Positions 30,806 to 55,304 are shown, counted from the first letter of the stretch. The stretch: 64,000 nt of DNA from Oryzias latipes (GCF_002234675.1 NC_019864.2:13905582-13969581); one strand, 5' to 3'. Translations and numbers: made by a program. The notes: generated by a model from the letters alone, not told the origin.

Positions 30806-32534
30806 TCATTTGACTTTGGATTTAACCCAATTCTTTAGCTTATAAAACTCTGAGCGAAACTGAGGGTTCACTGCAGCGTATATCATCGGGTCGCTCAGGG
30901 AAGTGATGCAGGCAACCGACACCGACAGGACATCCAAGTTCTGAGCGATTAACATCTGAAAACAACAGAAAAAGAAAGAAAAAAGTCTTAAACAGCCACC
31001 TGTTTGGAAATTAAATCTCCCAACATGATGTAAGAAGGGGTTTGGTCCATTCACTCACCTGTGTGTTCTTGTTTCTGTTAATGAGACAATTCACCATGAT
31101 GGTGATGATCAGGGGCAGCCAGAATAAGAGAAAGGTTATAATAATGTAGCCAGCACGCTTGGCCATTTTACTCTCCTTCTTTTTTCTTGCTCTCTCTTTA
31201 CCTGCTTTTGACGGCATCATGCAAACAGCTCCTTCCATCACTGCAGACTCTTTAACAGCGTCATTGACTGGGGGTTGTGAGGACACCTGATGTAATGCTG
31301 AAACAGCCGCTGTTGCTTCCTCTTTTTTGTTATTAGATAGTGTCAGATCAGACTGTAGGACAGAAATATATTCAGGATCCTGGAACAGTGCCTTGGGGCT
31401 CGTTTCTGTGGGGGTTTTGACAGTTTCCAGACGTTCTCTGGGCTCTTTCTCTCCATTAGAATCGCTTGACACCCCCGGCATCCTCATGCTCTCCCTATCA
31501 ACAACTGAAAGTTGATATGATGCCTTTGCTTCCGTTTTCATGGAGCACTCTCTCCATTGCTGTGTTTTGAACTGTTTCTCCACAGCATGCTCTGTGAGGG
31601 GCTGACTCATCTCCAGTGTATTTTTAAATTCTGTTTTCTTCTCAGAGCCGACTGAGACACATCGCGCAGCCTCTCCAGAGGTCAGCAGGGAGTTTTCCTG
31701 TAGTGGATTTGGCTCTGTCTGTGTTGGAGCAACACGTATGCTCAGGATTTGCTTTTGCTCCGACTTCTTGTGGGCATTTTCCAAAATGGACATGTCCAGT
31801 TTCCTCTGGTCACCTTCAGTTGGGTCTTTTTTCACAGCTGAGGTACCTTCATCAAATATTTTGCGGTTGTGTGATCTCAAAAGGGCAAATATGCGAGTGT
31901 AGAATCCAATAATGACAGCAAAGCAGGCAGCCCACAGAGGGAGCAGCATGTACAGTCCAACGGTGTCATAGGGGGAGGACGGTCCCCTCAGTGGACCGGT
32001 GCATCTCACATAAACGGGGGAGTTTTTCAAGTATTTCAAACACAAAGCTGCCACCAGAACAGCCAATGTCCACGTGAGCGGAATGAGCACCGCGAGCCGT
32101 CTCTTACGCCGACTTTCTTTGAAGGGTTGTGCCACCGCCTGGTATCTCTCCCCACTGATGCACGCCAGTGTCAACAACTGGAGACAGCTGCTGAAGTAGA
32201 AAGAAGCCATCTGTGTGTCACAGACCCAACCGTCCACACGCCCGCCCTGATGCACAGTGATGATGATGGTTAGCAGGAAGGGGCAGTCAACTGTGCAGCG
32301 CAGGAAGTCTATGACGGCAAGGTTCACCACCAGCGCATTCACAGACGTTTGCAAAGACTTCTGATGGTATACTGCCAGGATGACGAAACTGTTTGCAGCT
32401 ATCCCCACAAAAGAGGTGATGAACAGAACCAAGCTGTTTGCTACCACAAGGCCAACGTTGATGTATTCCTCCCAAACGGTGACATTCCCAGAGTCCCATG
32501 CAGGTGCTGACTGGCCTCTCATCTTCAGGTTCAA
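30806..32534 (-). CDS. Orphan class-A (rhodopsin-like) GPCR, two exons
   Basis: Exon 1 is 32534-31059 and exon 2 is 30955-30806. The donor CAG|GTGAGT and acceptor TTTTCAG|ATG join in phase 0, giving 541 residues. An N-glycosylation site NVT is at 17-19. TM1 is ~29-53; TM2 has the conserved Asp76 (NLAVID); Cys105 begins TM3 and can pair with Cys178. The TM3 end reads SGERYQAV (ERY at 129-131 in place of DRY). TM4 is ~148-168, TM5 ~190-215, TM6 ~461-481 with FWLP, and TM7 has DPMIY (NPxxY equivalent). The third intracellular loop is about 240 residues, charged and Ser/Lys/Glu-rich. A minor alternative start is Met5. The core motifs are intact, so it should couple to G proteins at the plasma membrane. 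Ligand and subfamily are not recognised. The intron falls between TM6 and TM7. Confidence 0.85.
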
Positions 32535-35271
32535 GGAGTCAACATGCTCAGCTGTGTGTGTTCACTCTGTGTATTGAGCAAACATCCAGACTGGGTCTCC
32601 GACGGATGACTTATGAGCAAAGCTGTACCTTCGACGAGTCGCACTAAAGTGCCCGCCCTTTTCATTATCACTCCACAGCACCGGCGAGTCCCTCAGGAGC
32701 CCTCCCTGTTCACATTCATTAAAACCTGTGAAGTGCACCAGCAACAACTGGGGGGAACAAGTGATTGCCATTAACTGGATCGCAAACACGTCATTGTTGC
32801 CTCAACCCTCGACAAATTTGATTTTATGAAGGTAGGCAGAGGTGGATCTGAGAGACGTTAATGACGATGGCATGGCATTGTGCCGCAGCTCAGCGCCGTC
32901 TGTTTCATTTTAAACCAACCCCCACTGAGGTTAACAGCTTGGCAGTGGACCTGCCTGATGGATGAGTAAGGAGTTCTCGACAGAAGCAGGGCTGCAGGAT
33001 TAGAGCGCAACATTGTGTAATCCTGTTTTACAGATGAAGTGTAAAATACTCTTTGCTTAAATGTAGAATTTTAAGAAGTACGCCAAATCTGGGATTAGAT
33101 TAGTACAATTATTGTGCTGCTGACCAGCCTGCATACTGGACTAAAGAAACATCTTGTTTGAACGTAGGAACATAATCTGCTCAACAACTTACAGGACATC
33201 TTTACAAATCATGAGTCACGCAACAATCACTGCTACTTCAGGGTGCTGAAAGGGTTGGAAACACCTTATTTATGAGCCAATTTAAATTTACAGCATGAGC
33301 AGTAAATGTGGGAATGGAGGTGTCAGAAGGAAACAACAGAATCACAATCAGAAGCGTACAATTACACTTTAACCAAAGATGAGAGTCTGTAATGTCTACT
33401 AAATAAAAGCGTCTCCCATTATTGATTATGGAACCAAAGTGGAGCAAAGTCTATGTCCTATACTGTGAATCCCGTCGTTGCTGCATAACAGTAAAATTAA
33501 ATAAATAGCAGCTCTTTTTGTAGCTGAACATAATTCAAACACAATTACCTGTGAAAATGAATTTAAGACACAACAAATTATTATTTTTTAATCATCACAT
33601 CTATTTAATTTAAATTTTTCAGCTTTACGTTTGATTAGTGACGGGATAATCCATGAGAATCATTTTAGATTTTGCTGTGAGTTGATCAAAAGAAGACTTT
33701 ATTTTGGCTTTTGCAGCTCAACATATTTTTCTTATTTATTTGTGCACTGTTGTCAGGTTTTTATTTATTTAAAACACTTAGTTACATAGTTAGCAAAAAA
33801 AAATAATAATTTCGTTTAACTGCAGACTTGATGACCTTTGGTCTCTGCTGAATTAAGTTCAGTGATTTTATGCAATCTACTATTGCAGTCAAAGGAAACG
33901 TCTCTGTCTATCTAATATGAGGCTTCCAAAAAACAAAACAAAAAGATGTGACTACTCGGCTGTACTGTTTGTATCTATGATATAATGTAATTATAGCCTA
34001 CATATTGAAGTAGCAGACATCCTGAAATTGTTCAATATCTAACATCCTAAAAAGACTTATCTACCCCCAGCGCATAAACCCAGGCACACTTGATTTAGTT
34101 TAGGAACAAATGAGGTTTCGCCTTCTCACTGTTTATCCACGCAGTCTGGCTGCCTATAGTCTTGTTAAAAATGCATACAAATGGAAAATTACCACCACCT
34201 CCTTGTTGTCACAAAAGTTTTTTTGTGTGTGTTTTCTGTTGGTTTAAACTCTTTGTTGAGTTCCTAAGATACCCATAGGTATCTAAACATCAACAAACAC
34301 ACACACAGAGGGTAACAGTTGGCTTAGCTCAAATAAATCACAGAAATGAAAACTGCCTTATTGAATTCTCTCGCTGAAAGAAACAGATGCAGAAAAACAA
34401 GTGCTCCCAGCCATATAACACAATCTGAAAATAGATTAAATATAATAATTTTTAGAAGAGATAAGAAAAAACAACCTCTTTTTGAAAGTCAATCTTGCAC
34501 CTGACTTGTTTTTTTCAAAGGAATCATTGCAGATGTCTGATAAACTCTGACCTTTTGGATTTTCGTTCTCAGCTCTTTATAAAAATAACACTCGGCCGAG
34601 AAGAGTCACTTGAGTCGATCTTTTTCTAGAAAGTGTTTTCCGGCTCCTGAAGTGCCACTCGGGTACTGGCAAATACCAACAAACCTTCCTTTAAAGCTCT
34701 CTTATCAATGAAAACCTGCACTGCAGGTTCCCTGACCTGGTGTCCTTGTGACCTTAAGGTCTTCCAAGAACAGTACAAGCTGTGGCACTTTTGTGCCAAT
34801 CTTATAAGGCCTATCTTGTAAGATATAAAAATCTAGAAAAAAGGAGTTCAACAAAAGCATTCAAAAATGTAAAACAAGCTGAAAAAAAGGTAACTATCAG
34901 ATAGAATAACATAAAACTGAATACATATTTTTTGCAAGTTCAAAGCTAATTGTATGTTTTAAAGTTTGTATTTACTTAATTGTAGTTTATTTAGTTTCAG
35001 TGAAAACCTGAATCCAGCACTACATGGCAGGCACTGACATGGAATCCCCAAGGAAAAATTAAAAGGGGGTGACCTAGGAACACGTGGCGCCGAGACTGGA
35101 AGCAGGGGCCAATAGCATGAGGAAACCGTGGGAACAGCTAGAAGGACTCGCCCAAGACCAGTCTGCCTGGAGAGCTCTTCTTTGTGACCTACTGTATGTC
35201 CCAACTGGTGGAACAGGCGAAAGAAGAGGAAGAAGAAGAAGTGCCACTGATGAGTTCAAAGATGTTCTCAC
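32535..35271. other. Gene-free stretch upstream of the GPCR
   Basis: Contains the presumed GPCR promoter, with no diagnostic element that I can point to. No RNA gene or recognised transposon was seen. AT-rich with scattered A-runs. Confidence 0.35.
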
Positions 35272-35534
35272 CTTTTGTTTGAAAGGATGTCGATGATGGG
35301 GTTATAGAGACGGCTGGTCTTTGCAAAACACACGGGCAAGGTGGCAACCAATGGAGAAATGCACAGCTCTGGAGCTGCAACCACCACCACGGACAACACT
35401 GTGTAGGGTAGCCAACAAATAAAAAACTCAACAACCATACCCAGGATCATTAAGATGGGATGATTGGTTCCCTCTGCCTGGAGTGCTCCCCCTGTTGCTC
35501 AAGGCTTCTGTTCAGCTGGAGAGACATTTTAACT
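35272..35534 (-). pseudogene. Opsin exon (TM6-TM7), frameshifted
   Basis: On the minus strand, the main frame reads MILGMVVEFFICWLPYTVLS (TM6 with CWLPY) and then LPVCFAKTSRLYNP (TM7 with the retinal-binding Lys in the AKTSxxYNP opsin signature), ending at a good donor AAAAG|GTGAGA at 35272/35271. Upstream, VKMSLQLNRSLEQQGEH is in a different frame and looks like the cytoplasmic end of TM5 and loop 3, so a one-base frameshift lies near 35480-35500. The tyrosine of NPxxY is replaced by aspartate (NPIID). No other convincing opsin exon was found, although 35660-35725 may hold a decayed TM5. A non-visual opsin group is likely; the exact class is unknown. Confidence 0.7.
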
Positions 35535-38499
35535 ACTTCGAAGTTAATAACCCGTGTTATGCAAAGAGGGTCAAAATAATGCATTTGAAATACTAAAGAG
35601 TAAAAAAATAAATGTACAAAAAGAAAATGAGCCAGCCTCTTTTTTTTAAGATGTCAGCACTTTGAAATAGTAGATAAAGCAGAGCACGGCACAGAGGACA
35701 TGAAAGCTGTAGTTGCTCTATGACACACCCCCCCCCCCCCCCCACCCAAGCTATAGAACAAGGAGTATGGACCCCTTAAGGAACCCTTGAATAGTGGCCA
35801 CAAACAGGCAGAACACCCAGACAAACAGCGGGTTCGTGATGCTTCTGTGCACGCTAAGCCTGAATCTACTCTTTGGACTGCTCATTGCATTGTAGAGCTC
35901 AAAGGCAAGATTGGCTACGGTGCAGGGAGAATCCAAACCTGGGCGAGAGAAACAAAACTTTTACACGAAATTTAAAACAAACAAAAGGTTAAATTCATTC
36001 AAAGAAAAGCTGTTTGAATGTAGTTTTACCAAAGTAATTAACTGCCAACCATGGGAGTTTGTAGCAACTTCCAATCCACGAAGGGCGATCATAAAATTAA
36101 ACGGACATTGCCAGTCTGAAGATTCAAGTTGCTGATATCAGAAGAGATGGATTCTACAGCACGAAAATTCCAGTGTTTTCCTCAGGGGGATCTTCCACAA
36201 AGTGGATAAGTTTTCATAGAACGGGGGCAGAGCAGTGGTAACTCCCTGGTCTGGATGCTTGCTTTGATTGGGGGGGGTCCTGTGGCTCTTCTGTGATCAC
36301 GAGCGTGTAAGGGATCAGGGGGGATGAGAGCACAGCATGTATTTTATGCTATGTACACATGTAATGCATGTAATGTTCGTTCATGAACCAACGTTTAGGG
36401 GGTTCTGGAACTCGCTTTTAGCGTATGGTGTTTACAGTGGACCCAATACTAGTAGCGTGTTTACCTCCAGCTGGAAGAGGCTTGGTGTGAAATGTCGAAA
36501 GGGTACCGATATATGAAAGACGTGGTGTTATAGAATTCCAACCGGGCACAGACCGCAATTATTAATTTCCCTTCCACGACCAATGGTTGGCACTTCTGTG
36601 AATTAAAAAGAGTCCCTGTTCAACTCCTTCAACATTGGGAAGTTAAAGCAGTTGAACAGGGACTCTTTCCAATCCTAAATTTTTGGGATTGGGAAGCCAA
36701 AGTAATTGACTGTTTTCAGGTAAATGTTATTTTTGATAGGGATACATGTTCTTCCTATGGATCCCTGGCAATGGGGAGCTTATGGTTTACAGTTATGTTC
36801 AATAATCAATAAATGGTCTGAATGCTTTCAGATATATTTATATGAACGATTTAAAGTGAAACTTGCTCCTATGAGATCTTTTGCTGAATGTTAAAAAGGT
36901 CAAGTACAATGTGAACGTCCAGTAATAGACAAGTTGTGCATTTCTTATACAGAAACAAAAAGGAAATCTAAACTTTGTGTTACTGTAGACACTTAAGTAT
37001 TGGTGTCTGCAAATATCTGCTATCGGCCACAGTTGCAGGGGAAATATCGGTATCGATCTGAAAAATGTAATCTCGGCCCATTCCTAGTCAAGAGTGTCTA
37101 CGCTTTTGGACTAATTTTTGTTTGATCCCTGAACGTATATAGTTACATTGCCCCCACTCTATATCTGTCATTTTTTTCTTTTGTAGATTGGGATAGGGCA
37201 AGCTCAATCTCAACACATCCCTGTGACTTTTATGTTACTTGCCTGTAATTGTGCATTAGGAGAAAAATGATTTTATCCGAGGTTGCAAACGCAACTGATG
37301 ACAAATTTTGTGGATTTCAATCTGCACAGCTGTGATAGCCTCTGAACAATAAACCAATGAAAAGACAGTCAGCACAAAGGGAGAGGTTGGGTTGATGTCG
37401 TCATATTATGGCTAAACCGCCAGAAGAGACCTGGAGACAAACAAGATTTATTGCTAATGCAAGGGGCATATAATTAAGAATGGCATGATATAGCCTTTTT
37501 TGAAACATCAATTTTAAGGCCTCATGAAGTCCTTTAAATACGAGCCCAAATACTGGGTGAAAATCAATCAATGGGACTTTAATAGTGAAATGACATAAAA
37601 ATACACATCATTAATATGCATAAGAAACACAACAACAAAAAATCTCCATTGCAGTCCCAGCTCTCGCAGATCTTTTATATTCCCTTCCCTTATATTTGTC
37701 AAATTTCTTCTCAATAAGCCTTTATGTCAAGACATAAAAAGACTTCAGCCATCCTCTGCAAAACTGAAGTGTAAGGAGCTCAATTGTGCTTCCTTCACAG
37801 ATTAAAACGCAGCATTTCCACCAAATGTACCAGTGACGCTCCATTCTTCCTGAGACACTCTCATTCCTCTTCTGCCTCCTCCTCCTCTGAGATGAAGCAA
37901 TCAGTCGACTATGTGTGGAAGCATCTAAAACTATTAAACGCAAAGATCTCAGTAGATCAAAGTGCGATGTGTGTCAGCATGAGTGCTGAATTAACAAAGA
38001 TGCCGCCTGGTGAAATTTACAAAAAGCTTGACTGCCACAAATTACATTAGCCTATTATAAAAACACACAGCCGGCAGCAATGTGAAGTGCAGATTAAGGC
38101 AACGGAGTATGTAATGTGAATGTAAAATACCCATTTCGCTAGAGATGCAAAGGACAAAAAGGCAATGCACAACAAATGCACGTTAAAACCTGCACCTTGT
38201 CTGCCCCCTAGTGTTAGGTTAGGCAATGCATCCATTTTTAAATAAATACACTTCTCAGAAACACACACTCACATACAAATACACACACTTTTTACTTAAA
38301 TAGCAAAAAAAACCAGTGTTCCTCTCTTAAGACTAAATTCTTTTAAAGGACACATAACTAACATGTTTTAAGTTTAACAAATGTATCCCAACCATTAAAA
38401 TAATCACACACACATATCTAAAAACACCCCCTAAGACAAAACAAAGTTTGGACAGTACATTTAATTTCTGGATCTCTGATAATCTCTCTGATGAATGAA
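35535..38499. other. Gene-free stretch with eroded repeats
   Basis: Holds a poly-C run at about 35728-35744. A perfect inverted repeat (36607-36625 with 36650-36668) is flanked by partial direct repeats ('attgggaagttaaagcagttgaac', 'attgggaagccaaagtaattgac'). A fragment at about 37015-37085 ('tatcggtatcgatctgaaaaatg..ctcggccc') resembles a common fish hAT sequence. No supported gene. nt5dc3 should have its 3' UTR in the right-hand part. Confidence 0.35.
36607..36668. repeat. Perfect 19-bp inverted repeat, 24-nt loop
   Basis: AAAGAGTCCCTGTTCAACT at 36607-36625 and its exact complement at 36650-36668. Around it are imperfect direct repeats of 'attgggaag..aaag.a.ttga' spaced about 54 bp apart. 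Confidence 0.85.
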
Positions 38500-50532
<12,033 letters not shown>

Positions 50533-50589
50533 TGCGAGATTGAGAGGAGTCTCGGAAACGAGCGCGTGCGGTCCCAGGCTCCTCTGAAA

Positions 50590-50700
50590 ATGTCAACACA
50601 GTGCGGCTTCCTGCGTCACTTCCGGATTTGGAGAGGTCCCGGTCAGTCAGCCAATCAGAGCACTATGCGTCTGTCCTTCAATTCAGTCGGTCAAGCACTT
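50590..50700 (-). promoter_or_regulatory. nt5dc3 core promoter region
   Basis: GC-richer sequence just upstream of the nt5dc3 start codon. It carries an ETS-type ACTTCCGG at 50618-50625, preceded by TGCGTC, and a CCAAT box at 50651-50655, with no TATA box. This is the usual make-up of a housekeeping-gene promoter. Transcription start is inferred, not shown. Confidence 0.5.
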
Positions 50701-50755
50701 TAACGAAGCAGTAACTTTTCACGTTGTTTGGAACTAGATCTTTATTGTCAGGTAA

Positions 50756-50760
<5 letters not shown>

Positions 50761-50787
<27 letters not shown>
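50761..50787. repeat. (TA)n microsatellite
   Basis: 27 bases of alternating T and A, followed by A-rich 'aaataaaa' low-complexity sequence to about 50878. Confidence 0.95.
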
Positions 50788-50791
<4 letters not shown>

Positions 50792-51616
50792 GTGTAAGTA
50801 AAATAAAATAGAATCAAATAAAACAAAACAAAACACAATGAAATAAAACAAAATAAAATGGAATGAAATAAAATACAAATCAGTTTGACCAGCTTAGTCC
50901 CTAACTATGGCCTGCCGTGACTGTTAAAGCATCCCATCACTGTGTAAATACTGGAGGCCACTTGCACAAATGACCTCCGTGAATGCAGGTAATCTCCCTA
51001 CCTGAATGAACTTAAAAGAACTAATGCACTCAGGTAAGTCTTGTCCTCTAAGCTTTCCAGTCACACTGAATCAAGCCATGAAAAAGAGGATTGTGAGAAA
51101 AGACAAGATAAAAAGAGCACAAAGCTCAACACTCCAATACTTAAGCTTTTGGCTTTAGAACCAAGGTCACAAGAGTTTTCCTAATTTTCAATTGGAGTCA
51201 TTTCTTTAAGTGTTTGTCATTCCCACACATGGGCAAGGCACATGACAATTCTGTGGAAAATTGCAGATAAAATCATTTTTAAGGATCTGAGGTATTTCTA
51301 AAGACTTGCTTTTGAACCAGAAAGTTATGGATTTATATTTGTTCATAAGTGTTTAGCAGTTGTAAAACAACATCCACACATATAACGATGTTTTCCATCA
51401 GGAAATAAAATAATAAAAAAAAAAATGTTGGATAATTTTCTGATTTAGAAAAATACATTTGGTTTTTGATGTAAAAATGTTTTGCACACTTGCAAAAGAA
51501 AGATGCTCAAGTGGCTTTTTTCCACAAGTGCACACAGGCACATACACACCACACACTGATCTATAAACAAAAACTCAAGTAATAACTTCTAAGTCTTGAC
51601 AAGAATATTCCTTCTC

Positions 51617-52055
51617 CAGGGGTGTCAAACTTATTTTTCCCGAGGGCCACATCAGCATAGTGCCTGTCCTCAAAGAGCCAGATATAATTTATACATGTAA
51701 TTAAATGTATTGAAAAATAAATGTTACTACTCCTTAATGTTAAATAACTTATTTGTTTATTATAACTTTTTAATTTGACAATTGCAGTTGCATAGAAAAT
51801 ATATGTTTGCTTGTTACTCTAGCATAAATCCTTTTTAAATTGATTCTCTAAGGATAGGTTATATGGACAGTCTTTCAGTCCTAATGTCTAGTTGCCTAAT
51901 CTGATATTTCAAGTCCAATTCCCCCTAGATATGAATGAATACACACCAATTTTTATTTTTATTTTAAGAAATGAAAAACTTTTATGCCCTCGTGGGCCAC
52001 ATAAAATGAGGTGGCGGGCCACATTCGGCTCGCGGGCCTTGAGTTTGACACATTT
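51617..52055. mobile_element. Short hAT-type MITE
   Basis: The left end CAGGGGTGTCAAACTTA and the right end TTGAGTTTGACACATTTG form inverted repeats, with inner 'gagggccacatcagc' and 'gcgggccacattcggctcgcgggcc'. The right tip is mutated, and the flanking 8-mers (TCCTTCTC and TTTTAGAG) do not match, so the target duplication is lost or the border is off. Confidence 0.75.
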
Positions 52056-53839
52056 GTTTTAGAGAGTAGCCAAAGTAGCCAATATATTTTCTTTTTTTCT
52101 TGTCATTTATTTTTGCTACTAAAACATAGTATGGCTTTCTACTCTCATTCTTGGATCATCATACAGATTGCACCTTCATGACCAAAGTGAACTGAACTGT
52201 AAAAAGGGCTAAGTTTCGAGATAATATACTTTTTTGTGTACATCAAAAAAAATGCTTGTGCAGACGTGAGAGCTGTTTACAGAACCTGAAGAATATTTCT
52301 GAGGACAGAAAGTGTTTTTGCATATGTGGAAACAAATTGTTCTAATAAAAGGAATATTGAAATTGTTAAAGCGCAAAATTATATTGCACCTGAATTGTTG
52401 TAACCACAAAAGCTTTGTCCACAGATGTTTTTTTTTTTTTTTTTTTGCATTTGTGGAAATCCTTTTCTACTTGAAAAATACCAAATGAAAGAAGTTCTAC
52501 AGAGGCTTTATTATATCTACATACAACAGTCAAATGTATATGTCATGCCTGTATAGAAAGTTAAATTTGCTAAAGAAATTTGGGACAGATGACAAGTAGA
52601 ATTCCCCACTCTTTTAATTGCATGGGCCGCCACAATTGTTACTGTGCATTCACCACTGTTGTAGCCTTATGTAAAATTCTGTGCAGATTTTATGAAGGTG
52701 TCCCATTTTTTACCTATATCCAAGTTTGCAGCTCCTTTGTATTTTTAATACTGAGATACACTGGCAATCAGCCCTGAGATGCTTCTGTAAAAACATCTGC
52801 TGGACTAAGTTCTGACTTTTACCAACTGTACCATATGAATTACTTAACAGACTAATACAACATTCCCTGTCTTTAAGAATTAAAATAACAATGATTAATT
52901 TTAACTTTGGAAAAACATTAACAGCAAACTGTGTCCAGCTAATTATTTTTTTTTAAATGTTCCTAATTTACAGAAAGGTTCTTTTAACATTTTTGCTTCA
53001 AATTCAATTTAATTTTACCATGCACAAATATATATAATTACTGATTGTTCTATATCCAAACTGTGTTACTGAAGTATGGGGAAGTGCTTGTAAACTTGAC
53101 ATCAAGTCAAGCACACAGAAAAGCATGACAAAAACCTTCAAAACAGACTTACTTAAAGGATTTACGGTTTGAAAAGAAATGTGTTTTATAAAATACAAAA
53201 ATTCAGCTCAGTGATACAGAAAAGGTGTGTTTCAAGGAAACACATCAGTTTACGAAACAGACTTGACAGTAGAATTAAGAAATCTAAATATGTAAATGTA
53301 AATTTAAATAGTTTTGTGTGGTAAAAATGTATGAGATAGCTGAGGTGCAGCTTCTGTTTTGTAAAATCATGTGCTATGAAATGACATTTTAAAAAAAGTT
53401 GTATTTTACCTTTTGTAATTGAATAATTATATAGTTATAAATTATAACCAGAAATGTTATATTGCAAATCAGGCGAAGACACTAATGCTTCTTTCTGCTC
53501 TTTTTCATTCATGTATTTAAATTCAATGTTAAACTGTGGTAATTTTTTGCAATGAATAAAATGAAGAATAAAAATGAAGTGAAATTTAAGTTGTAATTGA
53601 ATGCTAAAGGACAATATAGGTGATCAGACTGGAAGATTGTTGGTGTATCGGCCATACTGAGCAACTAAACGACAATTATATGAAAGACACCATCTCTATA
53701 AATGTAAGGTTAGGGAAAGATCCTCTACAGAATCCAGTTTAGTGATGACATCCATCTGCTATGCACAGGTAAGATCTGGCAGGGCAGGAAAGAAACAGTC
53801 ATCAGAAGAAAAATTCAGTGGAAGCCAATGAAGCAGATG
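52056..53839. other. Gene-free stretch between nt5dc3 and hsp90b1
   Basis: Very AT-rich with a poly-T run at about 52429-52447. No gene, RNA gene or repeat family recognised. Confidence 0.4.
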
Positions 53840-53847
53840 GTTTATAG

Positions 53848-54698
53848 CAGTGTTTTTCAACCACTGTGCCGCGGGAGATGGTCAGGTGTGTTGTGGGAAA
53901 TTGCCCTCATTAACTGATCTAAAAACATTTTCCATCTCCAGGATGTCAGCTCTGTGTTCATCCAAACAGGCCCTGATAGTAGTTAGTTAGGAATATAAAA
54001 GATCATAAAAGACTTTTTTCTTTGTGTTTATTTGATTCTATTAAAGATATTTTGATAAGAATGACTGTACCGCGATTTATCCGTAGCTTGAGCTGTTTTC
54101 GGAACAGTCCCGCCCCTTTAACTGTCTCCACCAATCATTCTTGGAGGCTTAATCACACATCATCAGTCTAAACAAACAAAAGTGGTTAAAATCTTCACTT
54201 CCTTGTTCTGATTCTGCTCATAAAGTCGCTCAGTTCTAACAAAAATACCAGCTAAAGCTCGTTAGCGGTGTAGCTTTACACAGAATCCGGTATCAGACCG
54301 TGGAAAAAGTGAACAAAACAATGAAACTCAGAGACGTGAGTCTGTCTGCTTTCGGCGGCTTTTTGTACTTCATCTCCCATGATGCATTGGGTTAAAGTGA
54401 CACCATCTCAGGGCACAATGAGTCTTTTTTGTTAAACGTCTTGAAACCACAACGAACACATGTAAAAGTTTTTAAATCTTCTAACTTAACATTTATTATA
54501 TATTTTAGAAAAAACAGCTGCAACTTCCAGCTCAATCTGCCACAATTATCACAAAAATGCAGGTGAGATTGCGGAGGGGCTGTAGATCAATAAAGACCAT
54601 GAGAGTCTCCTTTTTATGAATTTTTTTATGCTGGTGTGCCGCGGGATTTTTGTCAAGGTTAAAGTGTGCCGTGGCTCAAAAAAGGTTGAAAAAGTATG
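53848..54698. mobile_element. Non-autonomous hAT element, second copy (inverted)
   Basis: Starts CAGTGTTTTTCAACC and ends GGTTGAAAAAGTATG, with exact 8-bp duplications GTTTATAG at 53840-53847 and 54699-54706. Its inner sequence is the reverse complement of the element at 11863-12733 ('cgtgtctg..tgcattgggtt' blocks and others). It ends about 590 bp before the first ER-stress element of hsp90b1. Confidence 0.9.
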
Positions 54699-55154
54699 GT
54701 TTATAGGACCATTGACAGTAAGCAATGCATGGAAAATATGTGGATTTTTCACAACTGGCCCTACAGCCCACCAAAGTTAGCTAATTCAGAAAAGTGTTAT
54801 ACTCTTGCTGTCTAAACCACACATATAGTCACTCCTTATACTTTCCACAGACCATATTTTCAAACTGTTGGTCCTTTTTTCTTCTTCTAAAAGATGTGTT
54901 TACTTACTGTTGTGAGTTCTGGCTAAACAACGACATCTTGTGGTCAACAATAAAACAAAGTGATGCAGAAATCTCATTTATTATCTCGATTCAGTTATAG
55001 GTTTATGGTGATCTAAGTAAAAGGGAAACAAGTAATTACAAGTGTTGCCACTCTAGAAAATGTTATATTTGAAGTCATAAAGTTGATACAGAAATAGATG
55101 TAGAGTTAGAACCTCTAAGCAAACGTCTATCTTCATCATTTTTCTGCTACAGGA

Positions 55155-55198
55155 ATGAACTTGAGGTTTTATCAGGAATGATAAAACCTCAAGTTCAT
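55155..55198. repeat. Perfect 20-bp hairpin upstream of hsp90b1
   Basis: ATGAACTTGAGGTTTTATCA (55155-55174) is followed, after GGAA, by its exact complement (55179-55198). There is no T-run, so it is not a terminator-like site. It lies 88 bp before the first ER-stress element. Confidence 0.85.
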
Positions 55199-55285
55199 CC
55201 AAGTGGATGATTGAGTGTTCTATTTTATTTTTTTACAATGAAAATCTCAGTTTTAGGTATAGACGTGGTGAACGCTCATTCTTGG

Positions 55286-55304
55286 CCAATGGTGACGAGC
55301 CACG
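55286..55304 (+). promoter_or_regulatory. ER stress response element (ERSE), forward
   Basis: CCAAT, nine bases, CCACG: an exact match to the ERSE consensus CCAAT-N9-CCACG bound by NF-Y and ATF6/XBP1. It is 252 bp before the hsp90b1 start codon. Mammalian GRP94 and BiP promoters are driven by the same element, so induction by unfolded protein in the ER is expected. Confidence 0.85.
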
